A stretch of 64,000 nt of DNA from contig NW_026111837.1 of NCBI RefSeq assembly GCF_024679095.1, positions 103,501 through 167,500 of the forward strand, in the 5' to 3' direction. This stretch comes from Eriocheir sinensis (Eukaryota > Arthropoda > Malacostraca > Decapoda > Varunidae). The translations under genes and the position numbers were made by a program. The notes under the pieces are model-generated. The model worked only from the letters and a program-made list of their open reading frames with translations. It was not told the DNA's origin and ran no database searches. Shown here in pieces: positions 44,501-58,494 of the stretch (positions are counted from its first letter, which is position 1; the number at the start of each line of letters is the position of its first letter).

Positions 44501-47500
44501 ATAAAGGAGAATACAACAGAATAAAAGATAATACAACAGAATAAAAGAGAATACAACAGAATACAACAGAATAAAAGAGAATACAACAGAATACAACAGA
44601 ATAAAAGAGAATACAACAGAATAAAAGATAATACAACAGAATACAACAGAATACAACAGAATAAAAGAGAATACAACAGAATACAACAGAATAAAAGAGA
44701 ATACAACAGAATAAAAGATAATACAACAGAATACAAATAGAATAAAAGAGAGAATAGAATAAAAGAGAATAAAACAGAATACAAATGAATACAACAGAAT
44801 AAAAGAGAATACAACAGAATACAACAGAATAAAAGAGAATACAACAGAATACAACAGAATAAAAGAGAATACAACAGAATAAAAGATAATACAACAGAAT
44901 ACAACAGAATAAAAGAGAATACAACAGAATACAACAGAATAAAAGAGAATACAACAGAATACAACAGAATAAAAGAGAATACAACAGAATAAAAGATAAT
45001 ACAACAGAATACAACAGAATAAAAGAGAATACAAATGAATACAACAGAATAAAAGAGAATACAACAGAATACAACAGAATAAAAGAGAATACAACAGAAT
45101 ACAACAGAATAAAAGAGAATACAACAGAATAAGAGAATACAACAGAATAAAAGAGAATACAACAGAATAAAAGATAATACAACAGAATACAACAGAATAA
45201 AAGAGAATACAACAGAATACAACAGAATAAAAGAGAATACAACAGAATAAAAGAGAATACAACAGAATAAAAGAGAATACAACAGAATACAACAGAATAA
45301 AAGAGAATACAACAGAATAACAGAATACAACAGAATACAACAGAATACAACAGAATAAAACAGAATACAACATAATACAACAGAATAAAAGAGAATACAA
45401 CAGAATACAACAAAATACAACAGAATAAAAGAGAATACAACAGAATACAACAGAATAAAAGAGAATACAACAGAATAAAAGAGAATACAACAGAATACAA
45501 CAGAATAAAAGAGAATACAACAGAATACAACAGAATAAAAGATAATACAACAGAATACAACAGAATAAAAGAGAATACAACAGAATAAAAGATAATACAA
45601 CAGAATACAACAGAATAAAAGAGAATACAACAGAATACAACAGAATAAAAGAGAATACAACAGAATAAAAGAGAATACAACAGAATAAAAGATAATACAA
45701 GATAATACAACAGAATACAACAGAATAAAAGATAATACAACAGAATACAACAGAATAAAAGAGAATACAACAGAATACAACAGAATAAAAGAGAATACAA
45801 CAGAATACAACAGAATAAAAGATAATACAACAGAATACAACAGAATAAAAGAGAATACAACAGAATACAACAGAATAAAAGATAATACAACAGAATACAA
45901 CAGAATAAAAGAGAATACAACAGAATAAAAGATAATACAACAGAATACAACAGAATAAAAGAGAATACAACAGAATAAAAGAGAATACAACAGAATAAAA
46001 GAGAATACAACAGAATAAAAGATAATACAAGATAATACAACAGAATACAACAGAATAAAAGATAATACAACAGAATACAACAGAATAAAAGAGAATACAA
46101 CAGAATACAACAGAATACAACAGAATAAAAGAGAATACAACAGAATACAACAGAATAAAAGATAATACAACAGAATACAACAGAATAAAAGAGAATACAA
46201 CAGAATACAACAGAATAAAAGAGAATACAACAGAATACAACAGAATAAAAGAGAATACAACAGAATAAAAGAGAATACAACAGAATACAACAGAATAAAA
46301 GAGAATACAACAGAATACAACAGAATACAACAGAATAAAAGAGAATACAACAGAATAAAAGAGAATACAACAGAATACAACAGAATAAAAGAGAATACAA
46401 CAGAATACAACAGAATAAAAGAGAATACAACAGAATAAAAGAGAATACAACAGAATACAACAGAATAAAAGATAATACAACAGAATACAACAGAATAAAA
46501 GAGAATACAACAGAATACAACAGAATAAAAGAGAATACAACAGAATAAAAGATAATACAACAGAATACAACAGAATAAAAGAGAATACAACAGAATAAAA
46601 GAGAATACAAAAGAATACAACAGAATAAAAGAGAATACAACAGAATACAACAGAATAAAAGAGAATACAACAGAATAAAAGATAATACAACAGAATACAA
46701 CAGAATAAAAGAGAATACAACAGAATACAACAGAATAAAAGAGAATACAACAGAATACAACAGAATAAAAGAGAATACAACAGAATAAAAGATAATACAA
46801 CAGAATACAACAGAATAAAAGAGAATACAACAGAATAAAAGAGAATACAACAGAATACAACAGAATAAAAGAGAATACAACAGAATACAACAGAATACAA
46901 CAGAATAAAAGAGAATACAACAGAATAAAAGATAATACAACAGAATACAACAGAATAAAAGAGAATACAACAGAATAAAAGATAATACAACAGAATACAA
47001 CAGAATAAAAGAGAATACAACAGAATAAAAGAGAATACAACAGAATACAACAGAATAAAAGAGAATACAACAGAATACAACAGAATACAACAGAATAAAA
47101 GAGAATACAACAGAATACAACAGAATAAAAGAGAATACAACAGAATAAAAGAGAATACAACAGAATACAACAGAATAAAAGAGAATACAACAGAATACAA
47201 CAGAATAAAAGAGAATACAACAGAATACAACAGAATAAAAGAGAATACAACAGAATACAACAGAATAAAAGAGAGAATACAACAGAATACAACAGAATAA
47301 AAGAGAATACAACAGAATACAACAGAATAAAAGATAATACAACAGAATACAACAGAATAAAAGAGAATACAACAGAATACAACAGAATAAAAGAGAATAC
47401 AACAGAATAAAAGAGAATACAACAGAATAAAAGATAATACAACAGAATACAACAGAATAAAAGAGAATACAACAGAATACAACAGAATAAAAGAGAATAC

Positions 47501-50500
47501 AACAGAATACAACAGAATAAAAGAGAATACAACAGAATACAACAGAATAAAAGAGAATACAACAGAATACAACAGAATAAAAGAGAATACAACAGAATAA
47601 AAGAGAATACAACAGAATACAACAGAATAAAAGAGAATACAACAGAATACAACAGAATAAAAGAGAATACAACAGAATACAACAGAATAAAAGAGAATAC
47701 AACAGAATACAACAGAATAAAAGAGAATACAACAGAATACAACAGAATAAAAGAGAATACAACAGAATAAAAGAGAATACAACAGAATAAAAGAGAATAC
47801 AACAGAATAAAAGAGAATACAACAGAATACAACAGAATAAAAGAGAATAAAACAGAATACAACAGAATAAAAGAGAATACAACAGAATACAACAGAATAA
47901 AAGAGAATACAACAGAATACAACAGAATAAAAGAGAATACAACAGAATACAACAGAATAAAAGAGAATACAACAGAATACAACAGAATAAAAGAGAATAC
48001 AACAGAATACAAATAGAATAAAAAGAGAATACAACAGAATAAAAGAGAATACAACAGAATACAACAGAATAAAAGAGAATACAACAGAATAAAAGATAAT
48101 ACAACAGAATACAACAGAATAAAAGAGAATACAACAGAATACAACAGAATAAAAGAGAATACAACAGAATACAACAGAATAAAAGAGAATACAACAGAAT
48201 AAAAGATAATACAACAGAATACAACAGAATAAAAGAGAATACAACAGAATACAACAGAATAAAAGAGAATACAACAGAATACAACAGAATAAAAGAGAAT
48301 ACAACAGAATACAACAGAATAAAAGAGAATACAACAGAATAAAAGATAATACAACAGAATAAAAGAGAATACAACAGAATACAACAGAATAAAAGAGAAT
48401 ACAACAGAATAAAAGAGAATACAACAGAATAAAAGAGAATACAACAGAATACAACAGAATAAAAGAGAATACAACAGAATACAACAGAATAAAAGAGAAT
48501 ACAACAGAATACAACAGAATAAAAGAGAATACAACAGAATAAAAGAGAATACAACAGAATAAAAGAGAATACAACAGAATACAACAGAATAAAAGAGAAT
48601 ACAACAGAATACAACAGAATAAAAGAGAATACAACAGAATACAACAGAATAAAAGAGAATACAACAGAATAAAAGATAATACAACAGAATACAACAGAAT
48701 ACAACAGAATAAAAGAGAATACAACAGAATACAACAGAATAAAAGAGAATACAACAGAATACAGAATAAAAGAGAATACAACAGAATAAAAGAGAATACA
48801 ACAGAATACAACAGAATAAAAGAGAATACAACAGAATAAAAGAGAATACAACAGAATACAACATAATAAAAGTTAATACAACAGAATACAACAGAATAAA
48901 AGAGAATACAACAGAATACAACAGAATAAAAGAGAATACAACAGAATAAAAGAGAATACAACAGAATAAAAGAGAATACAACAGAATACAACAGAATAAA
49001 AGAGAATACAACAGAATACAACAGAATAAAAGAGAATACAACAGAATACAACAGAATAAAAGAGAATACAACAGAATACAGCAGAATAAAAGAGAATACA
49101 ACAGAATAAAACGGAATACAACAGAATACAACAGAATAAAAGAGAATACAACAGAATACAACAGAATAAAAGAGAATACAACAGAATAATAGAATACAAC
49201 AGAATACAACAGAATAAAAGAGAATACAACAGAATACAACAGAATAAAAGAGAATACAACAGAATACAACAGAATAAAAGAGAATACAACAGAATACAAC
49301 AGAATAAAAGAGAATACAACAGAATAAAAGAGAATACAACAGAATACAACAGAATAAAAGAGAATACAACAGAATACAACAGAATAAAAGAGAATACAAC
49401 AGAATACAACAGAATAAAAGAGAATACAACAGAATACAACAGAATAAAAGAGAATACAACAGAATAAAAGAGAATACAACAGAATACAACAGAATAAAAG
49501 ATAATACAACAGAATACAACAGAATAAAAGAGAATACAACAGAATACAATAGAATAAAAGATAATACAACAGAATACAACAGAATAAAAGAGAATACAAC
49601 AGAATACAACAGAATAAAAGAGAATACAACAGAATAAAAGAGAATACAACAGAATAAAAGAGAATACAACAGAATACAACAGAATAAAAGAGAATACAAC
49701 AGAATACAACAGAATAAAAGAGAATACAACAGAATACAACAGAATAAAAGAGAATACAACAGAATAAAAGAGAATACAACAGAATACAACAGAATAAAAG
49801 AGAATACAACAGAATAAAATAGAATAAAAGAGAATACAACAGAATACAACAGAATAAAAGAGAATACAACAGAATAAAACAGAATACAAGAGAATACAAG
49901 AGAATACAACAGAATACAACAGAATAAAAGAGAATACAACAGACTAAAAGAGAATACAACAGAATAAAAGATAATACAAGATAATACAACAGAATACAAC
50001 AGAATAAAAGAGAATACAACAGAATACAACAGAATAAAAGAGAATACAACAGAATACAACAGAATAAAAGAGAATACAACAGAATACAACAGAATAAAAG
50101 AGAATACAACAGAATACAACAGAATAAAAGAGAATACAACAGAATACAACAGAATAAAAGAGAATACAACAGAATACAACAGAATAAAAGAGAATACAAC
50201 AGAATACAACAGAATAAAAGAGAATACAACAGAATAAAAGAGAATACAAATGAATACAACAGAATACAACAGAATAAAAGAGAATACAACAGAATAAAAG
50301 AGAATACAACAGAATAAAAGATAATACAACAGAATACAACAGAATAAAAGAGAATACAACAGAATAAAAGAGAATACAACAGAATACAACAGAATAAAAG
50401 ATAATACAACAGAATACAACAGAATAAAAGAGAATACAACAGAATACAACAGAATAAAAGAGAATACAACAGAATAAAAGATAATACAACAGAATACAAC

Positions 50501-53500
50501 AGAATAAAAGAGAATACAACAGAATAAAAGAGAATACAACAGAATACAACAGAATAAAAGAGAATACAACAGAATAAAAGATAATACAACAGAATACAAC
50601 AGAATAAAAGAGAATACAACAGAATACAACAGAATAAAAGAGAATACAACAGAATACAACAGAATAAAAGAGAATACAACAGAATAAAAGATAATACAAC
50701 AGAATACAACAGAATAAAAGAGAATACAACAGAATAAAAGAGAATACAACAGAATACAACAGAATAAAAGAGAATACAACAGAATACAACAGAATACAAC
50801 AGAATAAAAGAGAATACAACAGAATAAAAGATAATACAACAGAATACAACAGAATAAAAGAGAATACAACAGAATACAAAAGAATAAAAGATAATACAAC
50901 AGAATACAACAGAATAAAAGAGAATACAACAGAATACAACAGAATAAAAGAGAATACAACAGAATAAAAGAGAATACAACAGAATACAACAGAATAAAAG
51001 AGAATACAACAGAATACAACAGAATAAAAGAGAATACAACAGAATACAACAGAATAAAAGAGAATACAACAGAATAAAAGAGAATACAACAGAATAAAAG
51101 ATAATACAACAGAATACAACAGAATAAAAGAGAATACAACAGAATACAACAGAATAAAAGAGAATACAACAGAATAAAAGATAATACAACAGAATACAAC
51201 AGAATAAAAGAGAATACAACAGAATACAACAGAATAAAAGAGAATACAACAGAATACAACAGAATAAAAGAGAATACAACAGAATACAACAGAATAAAAG
51301 AGAATACAACAGAATAAAAGATAATACAACAGAATACAACAGAATAAAAGAGAATACAACAGAATACAACAGAATAAAAGAGAATACAACAGAATACAAC
51401 AGAATAAAAGAGAATACAACAGAATACAACAGAATAAAAGAGAATACAACAGAATAAAAGAGAATACAACAGAATACAACAGAATAAAAGATAATACAAC
51501 AGAATACAACAGAATAAAAGAGAATACAACAGAATACAACAGAATAAAAGATAATACAACAGAATACAACAGAATAAAAGAGAATACAACAGAATAAAAG
51601 AGAATACAACAGAATACAACAGAATAAAAGAGAATACAACAGAATAAAAGAGAATACAACAGAATACAACAGAATACAACAGAATAAAAGAGAATACAAC
51701 AGAATACAACAGAATAAAAGAGAATACAACAGAATACAACAGAATAAAAGAGAATACAACAGAATACAAGAGAATACAACAGAATAAAAGAGAATACAAC
51801 AGAATACAACAGAATAAAAGATAATACAACAGAATACAACAGAATAAAAGAGAATACAACAGAATACAACAGAATAAAAGAGAATACAACAGAATAAAAG
51901 AGAATACAACAGAATAAAAGATAATACAACAGAATACAACAGAATAAAAGAGAATACAACAGAATAAAAGAGAATACAACAGAATAAAAGATAATACAAC
52001 AGAATACAACAGAATAAAAGATAATACAACAGAATACAACAGAATAAAAGAGAATACAACAGAATACAACAGAATAAAAGAGAATACAACAGAATACAAC
52101 AGAATAAAAGATAATACAACAGAATAAAAGAGAATACAACAGAATAAATGAGAATACAACAGAATACAACAGAATAAAAGAGAATACAACAGAATACAAC
52201 AGAATACAACAGAATAAAAGAGAATACAACAGAATACAACAGAATAAAAGAGAATACAACAGAATACAACAGAATAAAAGAGAATACAACAGAATAAAAG
52301 AGAATACAACAGAATACAACAGAATAAAAGATAATACAACAGAATACAACAGAATAAAAGAGAATACAACAGAATAAAAGAGAATACAACAGAATACAAC
52401 AGAATAAAAGAGAATACAACAGAATAAAAGAGAATACAACAGAATAAAAGATAATACAACAGAATAAAAGAGAATACAACAGAATAATAGAGAATACAAC
52501 AGAATACAACAGAATAAAAGAGAATACAACAGAATACAACAGAATAAAAGAGAATACAACAGAATAAAAGAGAATACAACAGAATAAAAGATAATACAAC
52601 AGAATACAACAGAATAAAAGAGAATACAACAGAATAAAAGAGAATACAACAGAATACAACAGAATAAAAGAGAATACAACAGAATAAAAGATAATACAAC
52701 AGAATACAACAGAATAAAAGAGAATACAACAGAATAAAAGAGAATACAACAGAATACAACAGAATAAAAGAGAATACAACAGAATACAACAGAATAAAAG
52801 ATAATACAACAGAATACAACAGAATAAAAGAGAATGCAACAGAATACAACAGAATAAAAGAGAATACAACAGAATACAACAGAATAAAAGAGAATACAAC
52901 AGAATACAACAGAATAAAAGAGAATACAACAGAATAAAAGAGAATACAACAGAATACAACAGAATACAACAGAATAAAAGAGAATACAACAGAATACAAC
53001 AGAATAAAAGAGAATACAACAGAATACAACAGAATAAAAGAGAATACAACAGAATACAACAGAATAAAAGAGAATACAACAGAATACAACAGAATAAAAG
53101 AGAATACAACAGAATAAAAGAGAATACAACAGAATACAACAGAATAAAAGAGAATACAACAGAATAAAAGATAATACAACAGAATACAACAGAATAAAAG
53201 AGAATACAACAGAATACAACAGAATAAAAGATAATACAACAGAATACAACAGAATAAAAGAGAATACAACAGAATACAACAGAATAAAAGAGAATACAAC
53301 AGAATACAACAGAATAAAAGAGAATACAACAGAATACAACAGAATAAAAGAGAATACAACAGAATACAACAGAATAAAAGAGAATACAACAGAATACAAC
53401 AGAATAAAAGATAATACAACAGAATACAACAGAATAAAAGAGAATACAACAGAATACAACAGAATAAAAGAGAATACAACAGAATAAAAGATAATACAAC

Positions 53501-54094
53501 AGAATACAACAGAATAAAAGAGAATACAACAGAATACAACAGAATAAAAGAGAATACAACAGAATAAAAGAGAATACAACAAAATACAACAGAATAAAAG
53601 AGAATACAACAGAATACAACAGAATAAAAGAGAATACAACAGAATAAAAGAGAATACAACAGAATACAACAGAATAAAAGATAATACAACAGAATACAAC
53701 AGAATATAAGAGAATACAACAGAATAAAAGAGAATACAACAGAATACAACAGAATAAAAGATAATACAACAGAATACAACAGAATAAAAGAGAATACAAC
53801 AGAATAAAAGAGAATACAACAGAATAAAAGATAATACAACAGAATACAACAGAATACAAGATAATACAACAGAATAAAAGAGAATACAACAGAATACAAC
53901 AGAATAAAAGAGAATACAACAGAATAAAAGATAATACAACAGAATACAACAGAATAAAAGAGAATACAACAGAATACAACAGAATAAAAGATAATACAAC
54001 AGAATAAAAGAGAATACAACAGAATACAACAGAATAAAAGATAATACAACAGAATACAACAGAATAAAAGAGAATACAACAGAATAAAAGAGAA
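38561..54094 (+). repeat. 15.5 kb satellite of two 10-bp modules
   Basis: The block consists of A = TACAACAGAA and B = TAAAAGAGAA (variant B' = TAAAAGATAA), read as AB (20 bp) and AAB (30 bp) units in irregular order; B is not followed by B in the stretches I read, and AAA runs are rare. Register is kept for kilobases; shifts occur at only a handful of sites (39,979; 44,736-44,790; 45,131; 45,318; 47,271; 48,010; 48,763; 49,189). One strand is A-rich and T-poor throughout. The minus strand lacks stop codons in all three frames, giving frames of more than 5,000 codons with the cycle FCCILFYSVV. These are artefacts of the repeat. Confidence 0.97.
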
Positions 54095-54231
54095 TAGGAT
54101 AGGTAGGGAAGGGATGGAAAGGAAGGCATGGGAAGGGATGGGATGGGAAGAAATGGAGTATGATATTCCCAAACACACACACACACACACACATATACAC
54201 TCACTCACACACCCAGATACATACATATTCA

Positions 54232-54284
<53 letters not shown>

Positions 54285-54389
54285 GCTCCTGAGACTTCCA
54301 TATAGTTGTGTGTCACTTTCATGAGGTGCTTTTCCTACTAGTGTTTTTAGGGCGAGTCCATTCAAGGCACCTGTGTACCACCCCATACA
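54095..54389. repeat. Right junction: purine tract, (AC)n and (TG)n
   Basis: GGGATGGAAAGGAAGG-type tract to 54,155, (AC)n at 54,172-54,192 and (TG)n at 54,234-54,280. The rest to 54,389 shows no feature. Confidence 0.85.
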
Positions 54390-54735
54390 AGCTCGAAGTC
54401 TTGACAAATGTGTGTTTCTTTAGCTTCATGGTACAGAGGAAGGGTCACACTACCACCAGGGTCATAAACTACCCAAGGAGATGCCCCAAACTCCTATGAA
54501 AGTCTTGACAAATGTGTGTTTCTTTAGGTTCATGGTACAGAGGAAGGGTCACACTACCTCCAGGGTCATAAAACTACCCAAGGAGATGCCCCAAACTCCT
54601 ATGAAAGTCTTGACAAATGTGTGTTTTTTAGCTTCATGGTACAGAGGAAGGGTCACACTACCTCCAGGGTCATAAACTACCCCAGGAAATGCCCACAACT
54701 CCTACGAAAGCCTTGTCAAATATGTGTTCTTGGGG
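54390..54735 (+). repeat. 105-bp tandem repeat, right array
   Basis: Three units and a partial one, e.g. GTGTTTCTTTAGCTTCATGG, ACAGAGGAAGGGTCACACTA and ATGCCCCAAACTCCTATGAA. It is the continuation of the 37,910-38,455 family on the far side of the giant satellite, but with its own variants (AAGTCTTGACAAATGTG), closer to the spacer copies. Confidence 0.95.
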
Positions 54736-55283
54736 CGAAATGTCTCATAATACGACCCTAAGAGCCACCTTGCCACCAGGGTCTGACCACCAACTGACTC
54801 CAAACCAACCCACCTCTCTTTGAACCCAGTCATGATTAGGACCACCCTATATATGGCAGGGACTTCACTATTCTGTACAACTGCTCCCACAACATGTCAC
54901 GCTTGATGGCAGAGTCCCTTTCATATGACAACTCTGCCCCGCACTGTGACCTGACATTGTACCGAGGGCAGCTGTGTGGCAGGAACTAACAGGAAGGAGA
55001 GAAGACTGAGAGCTGGAAATGGAAATAAAAAAGACCGAGAATTTTGCACAAAAGGAACAATTGCAGGAAGAAAATTGGTGCAAGAAGATGAACAAGGAAA
55101 ATAGTTATAAAGTTAACAACACTCACCATTTGATTCCTGTGTGTCCCCTTCATCCTCCTCCTCCTCCTCCTCTTGTTCTTCCTCCTTCTTCTTATGTCTG
55201 CAAATTAAGTTAGGAATGAGAACTGTATAAACACTGAGTCTTTTTGGGAATAATAAATTCCTTCAAGAATTTTAATGTTTATT

Positions 55284-55288
<5 letters not shown>
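54736..55288. other. No gene recognised
   Basis: Minus-strand frames 54,702-54,890 and 54,868-55,095 run through this stretch; the first (words YRVVLIMTGFKERWVGL and LLGSYYETFRPKN) begins inside the 105-bp repeat and shows no known domain. A CTC-rich run lies at 55,155-55,190. Confidence 0.3.

Positions 55289-55355
<67 letters not shown>
55289..55355 (+). repeat. (GA)n microsatellite
   Basis: About 33 GA units. Confidence 0.95.
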
Positions 55356-55357
<2 letters not shown>

Positions 55358-56110
55358 CATTACCTATAGGAACAGTAGTAAAGGTTTAGCATGAGGGCAA
55401 GGAGGAGGTGGCGGCCAGTGGTCCACCCTGACCCTCAAAGCTAACAGGGAAACAAGACAAAGGAAATATTACCTGAGAACCTAACCTCCCTTGTCTATGG
55501 CCTCCTGTGACCTATAAAGACTTATTCTATTACAGGGTTTAGACAAGAATTGCTCCGCTCTTTATAATGATTCTAGGACCACAGTACGTATGGAAATAGT
55601 TCATGCATAAAATTGTATGCAATTTTTGTAAGCAAATGTTTGTAAGGGATAAAGTTCGTTTGAAAAAAGTACGTATGCCATTCAATATTATAATAAATAA
55701 ATAAATAAAAATCATGGGCCGGTGCCAGCAGAAAATTTAGCAGGCAGAAGTATGGGGCCATCCAGTCCCCATTAAAGCTAATGATAACTATATGGAAAAA
55801 ATTAACATCTATAAATACTGAGAGTTATCACCTTCATATCACAGGTAAAACTCCAGAAATACACCCACCAACTACCAGTGACAATGGAGCAGTGCAAAGC
55901 CTGCCCCATTTTTACCAAGGCAACCTGACCAAATCTAACCTAACCATTGAGTAAATAGAACGTTAAATGGTAAAAAGCGCTCAAAATAACGGAAAAGATG
56001 AATAAAAAGATGAATTAATCTAACCTAACCACATCTGATTTCTGGAATAACACCCAAATAGTTAGGGATAAATGTCAAAATAATTAGGCTACCCTTTCTT
56101 CAATAATCCC
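55356..56110. other. AT-rich DNA, nothing recognised
   Basis: Contains scattered CCTAACC words and an (AAAT)n run near 55,690, but no repeat array, element ends or credible frame. Confidence 0.4.
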
Positions 56111-56214
56111 TTAATGATAACAGAAATACTCTAACCTATCACTGCCGCTGCCGATGTCAATGGAGGTGGAATTGGTGGAGTGGACATGGCGGCTGACCCT
56201 AATCACTGCTGAGG

Positions 56215-56650
56215 GTCTAACACCATCACCACCACCACCACCATCAACACTGCCATCACCATCACTACCACCACCATCACTGCCATCACCACCATCACCA
56301 CCGCCGTCATCACCACCGCCGTCACCATCACCACCACCACCATCACTGCCATCACCACCACCACCACCATCACCACCGCCGTCATCACCACCACCGTCAT
56401 CACCACCGCCGTCACCATCACCACCACCACCATCACTGCCATCACCACCATCACCACCACCACCATCACCACCGCCGTCATCACCGCCGCCATCACCACC
56501 ACCACCATCACCACCGCCGTCACCACCACCAACACCATCACCACCAACACCTGTCGCCACCACCACCATCACCGCCGTCACCACCACCACCACCATCACC
56601 GCCGTCATCACCACCACCACCATCACCGCCATCACCACCACCATCACATG
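56215..56650 (+). repeat. CACCAT/CCGCCGTCA minisatellite
   Basis: Trinucleotide-based units ACCACCATC, ACCGCCGTC and CACTGCC in larger blocks. It is open in several frames: a Pro/Ser-rich one on the plus strand, and Gly/Asp-rich and Val/Met-rich ones on the minus strand. Because all frames are low complexity, it is treated as non-coding. Confidence 0.85.
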
Positions 56651-56734
56651 AAACGGATTTTCCAATTTTCCCCTATTTCCACGCCCTGATTTCCTGTCCC
56701 TGCACACCAAAATAAGGGCAAGGGATCCACCTAC

Positions 56735-56828
56735 CTTCCCACAGCATGGCGCTTCCTGGCACTTTATAATAACCTAAAAAAACAAGAAAAATAGATCGCT
56801 GTCTCGGCAGCCTTCCCAGACGACAGGG
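56735..56828 (-). other. Possible first exon with ATG and splice donor
   Basis: Downstream of the promoter words on the minus strand comes GCGCCATGCTGTGGGAAG followed by the donor-like GTAGGTGG (intron side starting at 56,734). The ATG at 56,747-56,745 gives M-L-W-E before the splice. Further exons would lie at lower coordinates, where the minisatellite and featureless DNA show nothing recognisable. This is an inference from word order only. Confidence 0.25.
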
Positions 56829-56849
56829 AAGATGGCGGCCGTGACGTCA
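56829..56849 (-). promoter_or_regulatory. Possible housekeeping-type promoter (YY1-like and CRE words)
   Basis: AAGATGGCGGC at 56,829-56,839 is the YY1/SA-type element found at TATA-less promoters, and TGACGTCA at 56,842-56,849 is a perfect cAMP-response element. They lie 3 bp apart in a locally GC-rich patch within AT-rich DNA. Read on the minus strand the order is CRE, then GCCGCCATCTT, then the putative first exon at 56,735-56,828. Confidence 0.4.
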
Positions 56850-57177
56850 TCATAGTGTTGGAACTTTAATACACGACAACCTTAGAACTTGACGACGGAT
56901 AAATAGAGCAAGTTCACGGGTAAAAACACGCTCAAAATAACAGATAAGGGGAGACAAGTAAGATCAGGGTATGCTATTAAGTATTAACGAAAGGAGAAAA
57001 CGATACACGAAGGGAGAGTTTGCATCAGTAAAGTCTTCAGAACACTTGAACTCGGGGCATAATAACGTGTTTAAGTGTGCAGGCTGACGTGGGTAAGTGT
57101 GGAAAAGTGTACAAAAGTGTGCAGAAGGATATGAGAAGCGAGGCAGAGCGGGGAAGGTCAAAATATTAATAGTTTTC

Positions 57178-57187
57178 TCTCTCTCTC

Positions 57188-57218
<31 letters not shown>

Positions 57219-57420
57219 GTTTATCTGTTTGTCTGTCTCTATCTCTCTGCCTATCTATCTATCTATCTATCCATCTATCACTGTGCAATAACCTCAGTAT
57301 CTATCGGTCTATTAATATCTGTTATCATGCACTAACCTGTGTCTATCTATCTGTCTATATCTATCTATCCGTGTATCTGTTTGTCTGTCTCTCTCCATCT
57401 CTCTGCCCATCTATCTATCA
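57178..57420 (+). repeat. (TCTG/TCTA)n microsatellite block
   Basis: Tetranucleotide runs TCTG, TCTA and TCTC interrupted by CTGTGCAATAACC and TCATGCACTAACC, which look like two ends of a duplicated unit. Confidence 0.9.
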
Positions 57421-58012
57421 CTGTCAACCAGTCAGCCAGTTAACCACGTCGTCAGTCAGTCAGTCAATCAGTCAGCCAGTTAACCACGTTGTCAGTCAGT
57501 CAGTCAACCAGTCAGCCAGTTAACCACGTCGTCAGTCAGTCAGTCAACCAGTCAGCCAGTTAACCACGTCGTCAGTCAGTCAGTCAACCAGTCAGCCAGT
57601 TAACCACGTTGTCAGTCAGTCAGTCAACCAGTCAGCCAGATAACCACGACAAGTTACTCAGTCAGTCAACCAGTCAGCCAGTTAACCACGTCGTCAGTCA
57701 GTCAGTCAACCAGTCAGCCAGTTAACCACGTTGTCAGTCAGTCAGTCAACCAGTCAGCCAGTTAACCACGTCAAGTCAGTCAGTCAGTCAGTCAGTCAAG
57801 TCAGTCAGTCAACCAGTCAGCCAGTTAACCACGTCGTCAGTCAGTCAACCAGTCAGCCAGTTAACCACGTCAAGTCAGTCAGTCAGTCAAATCAGTCAGT
57901 CAGTCAAGTCAGTCAGTCAGTCAGGTCAGTCAGTTAGCCAACCACGTCAAGTCAGTCAGTCAGCCAACCAGTTCTAACCGCGTCAAGTCAGTCAGTCAGT
58001 CAGTCAGTTCTA
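57421..58012 (+). repeat. 40-bp minisatellite rich in GTCA
   Basis: TTAACCACGTC starts at 57,440, 57,480, 57,520, 57,560 and 57,600, i.e. exactly 40 bp apart; then it becomes irregular to 58,012. Units contain runs of GTCA, then ACCAGTCAGCCAG. Confidence 0.95.
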
Positions 58013-58050
58013 AATTATCAGAAATATTTTGAGAGCATGAGATGAAGTTC

Positions 58051-58423
<373 letters not shown>

Positions 58424-58494
58424 GCCTATATAAAATAATAATTAGTGAGCCAAGGGTGATATAATACTTAATAATAATGGTAAATAATTATAAC

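Noticed and set aside
38554..54232. Minus-strand open frames of 5,216, 5,224, 2,886 and 1,418 codons
   Set aside because: They follow from the 10-bp module satellite, which lacks stop codons on the minus strand in every frame. The peptide is a pure repeat with no start context or domain.
56154..56651. Proline-rich or glycine-rich protein
   Set aside because: Several frames on both strands are open because of the trinucleotide repeat; none has a non-repetitive domain.
57421..58012. CRISPR-like array (regular 40-bp repeats)
   Set aside because: No spacers: the whole 40-bp unit repeats. Eukaryotic minisatellite.
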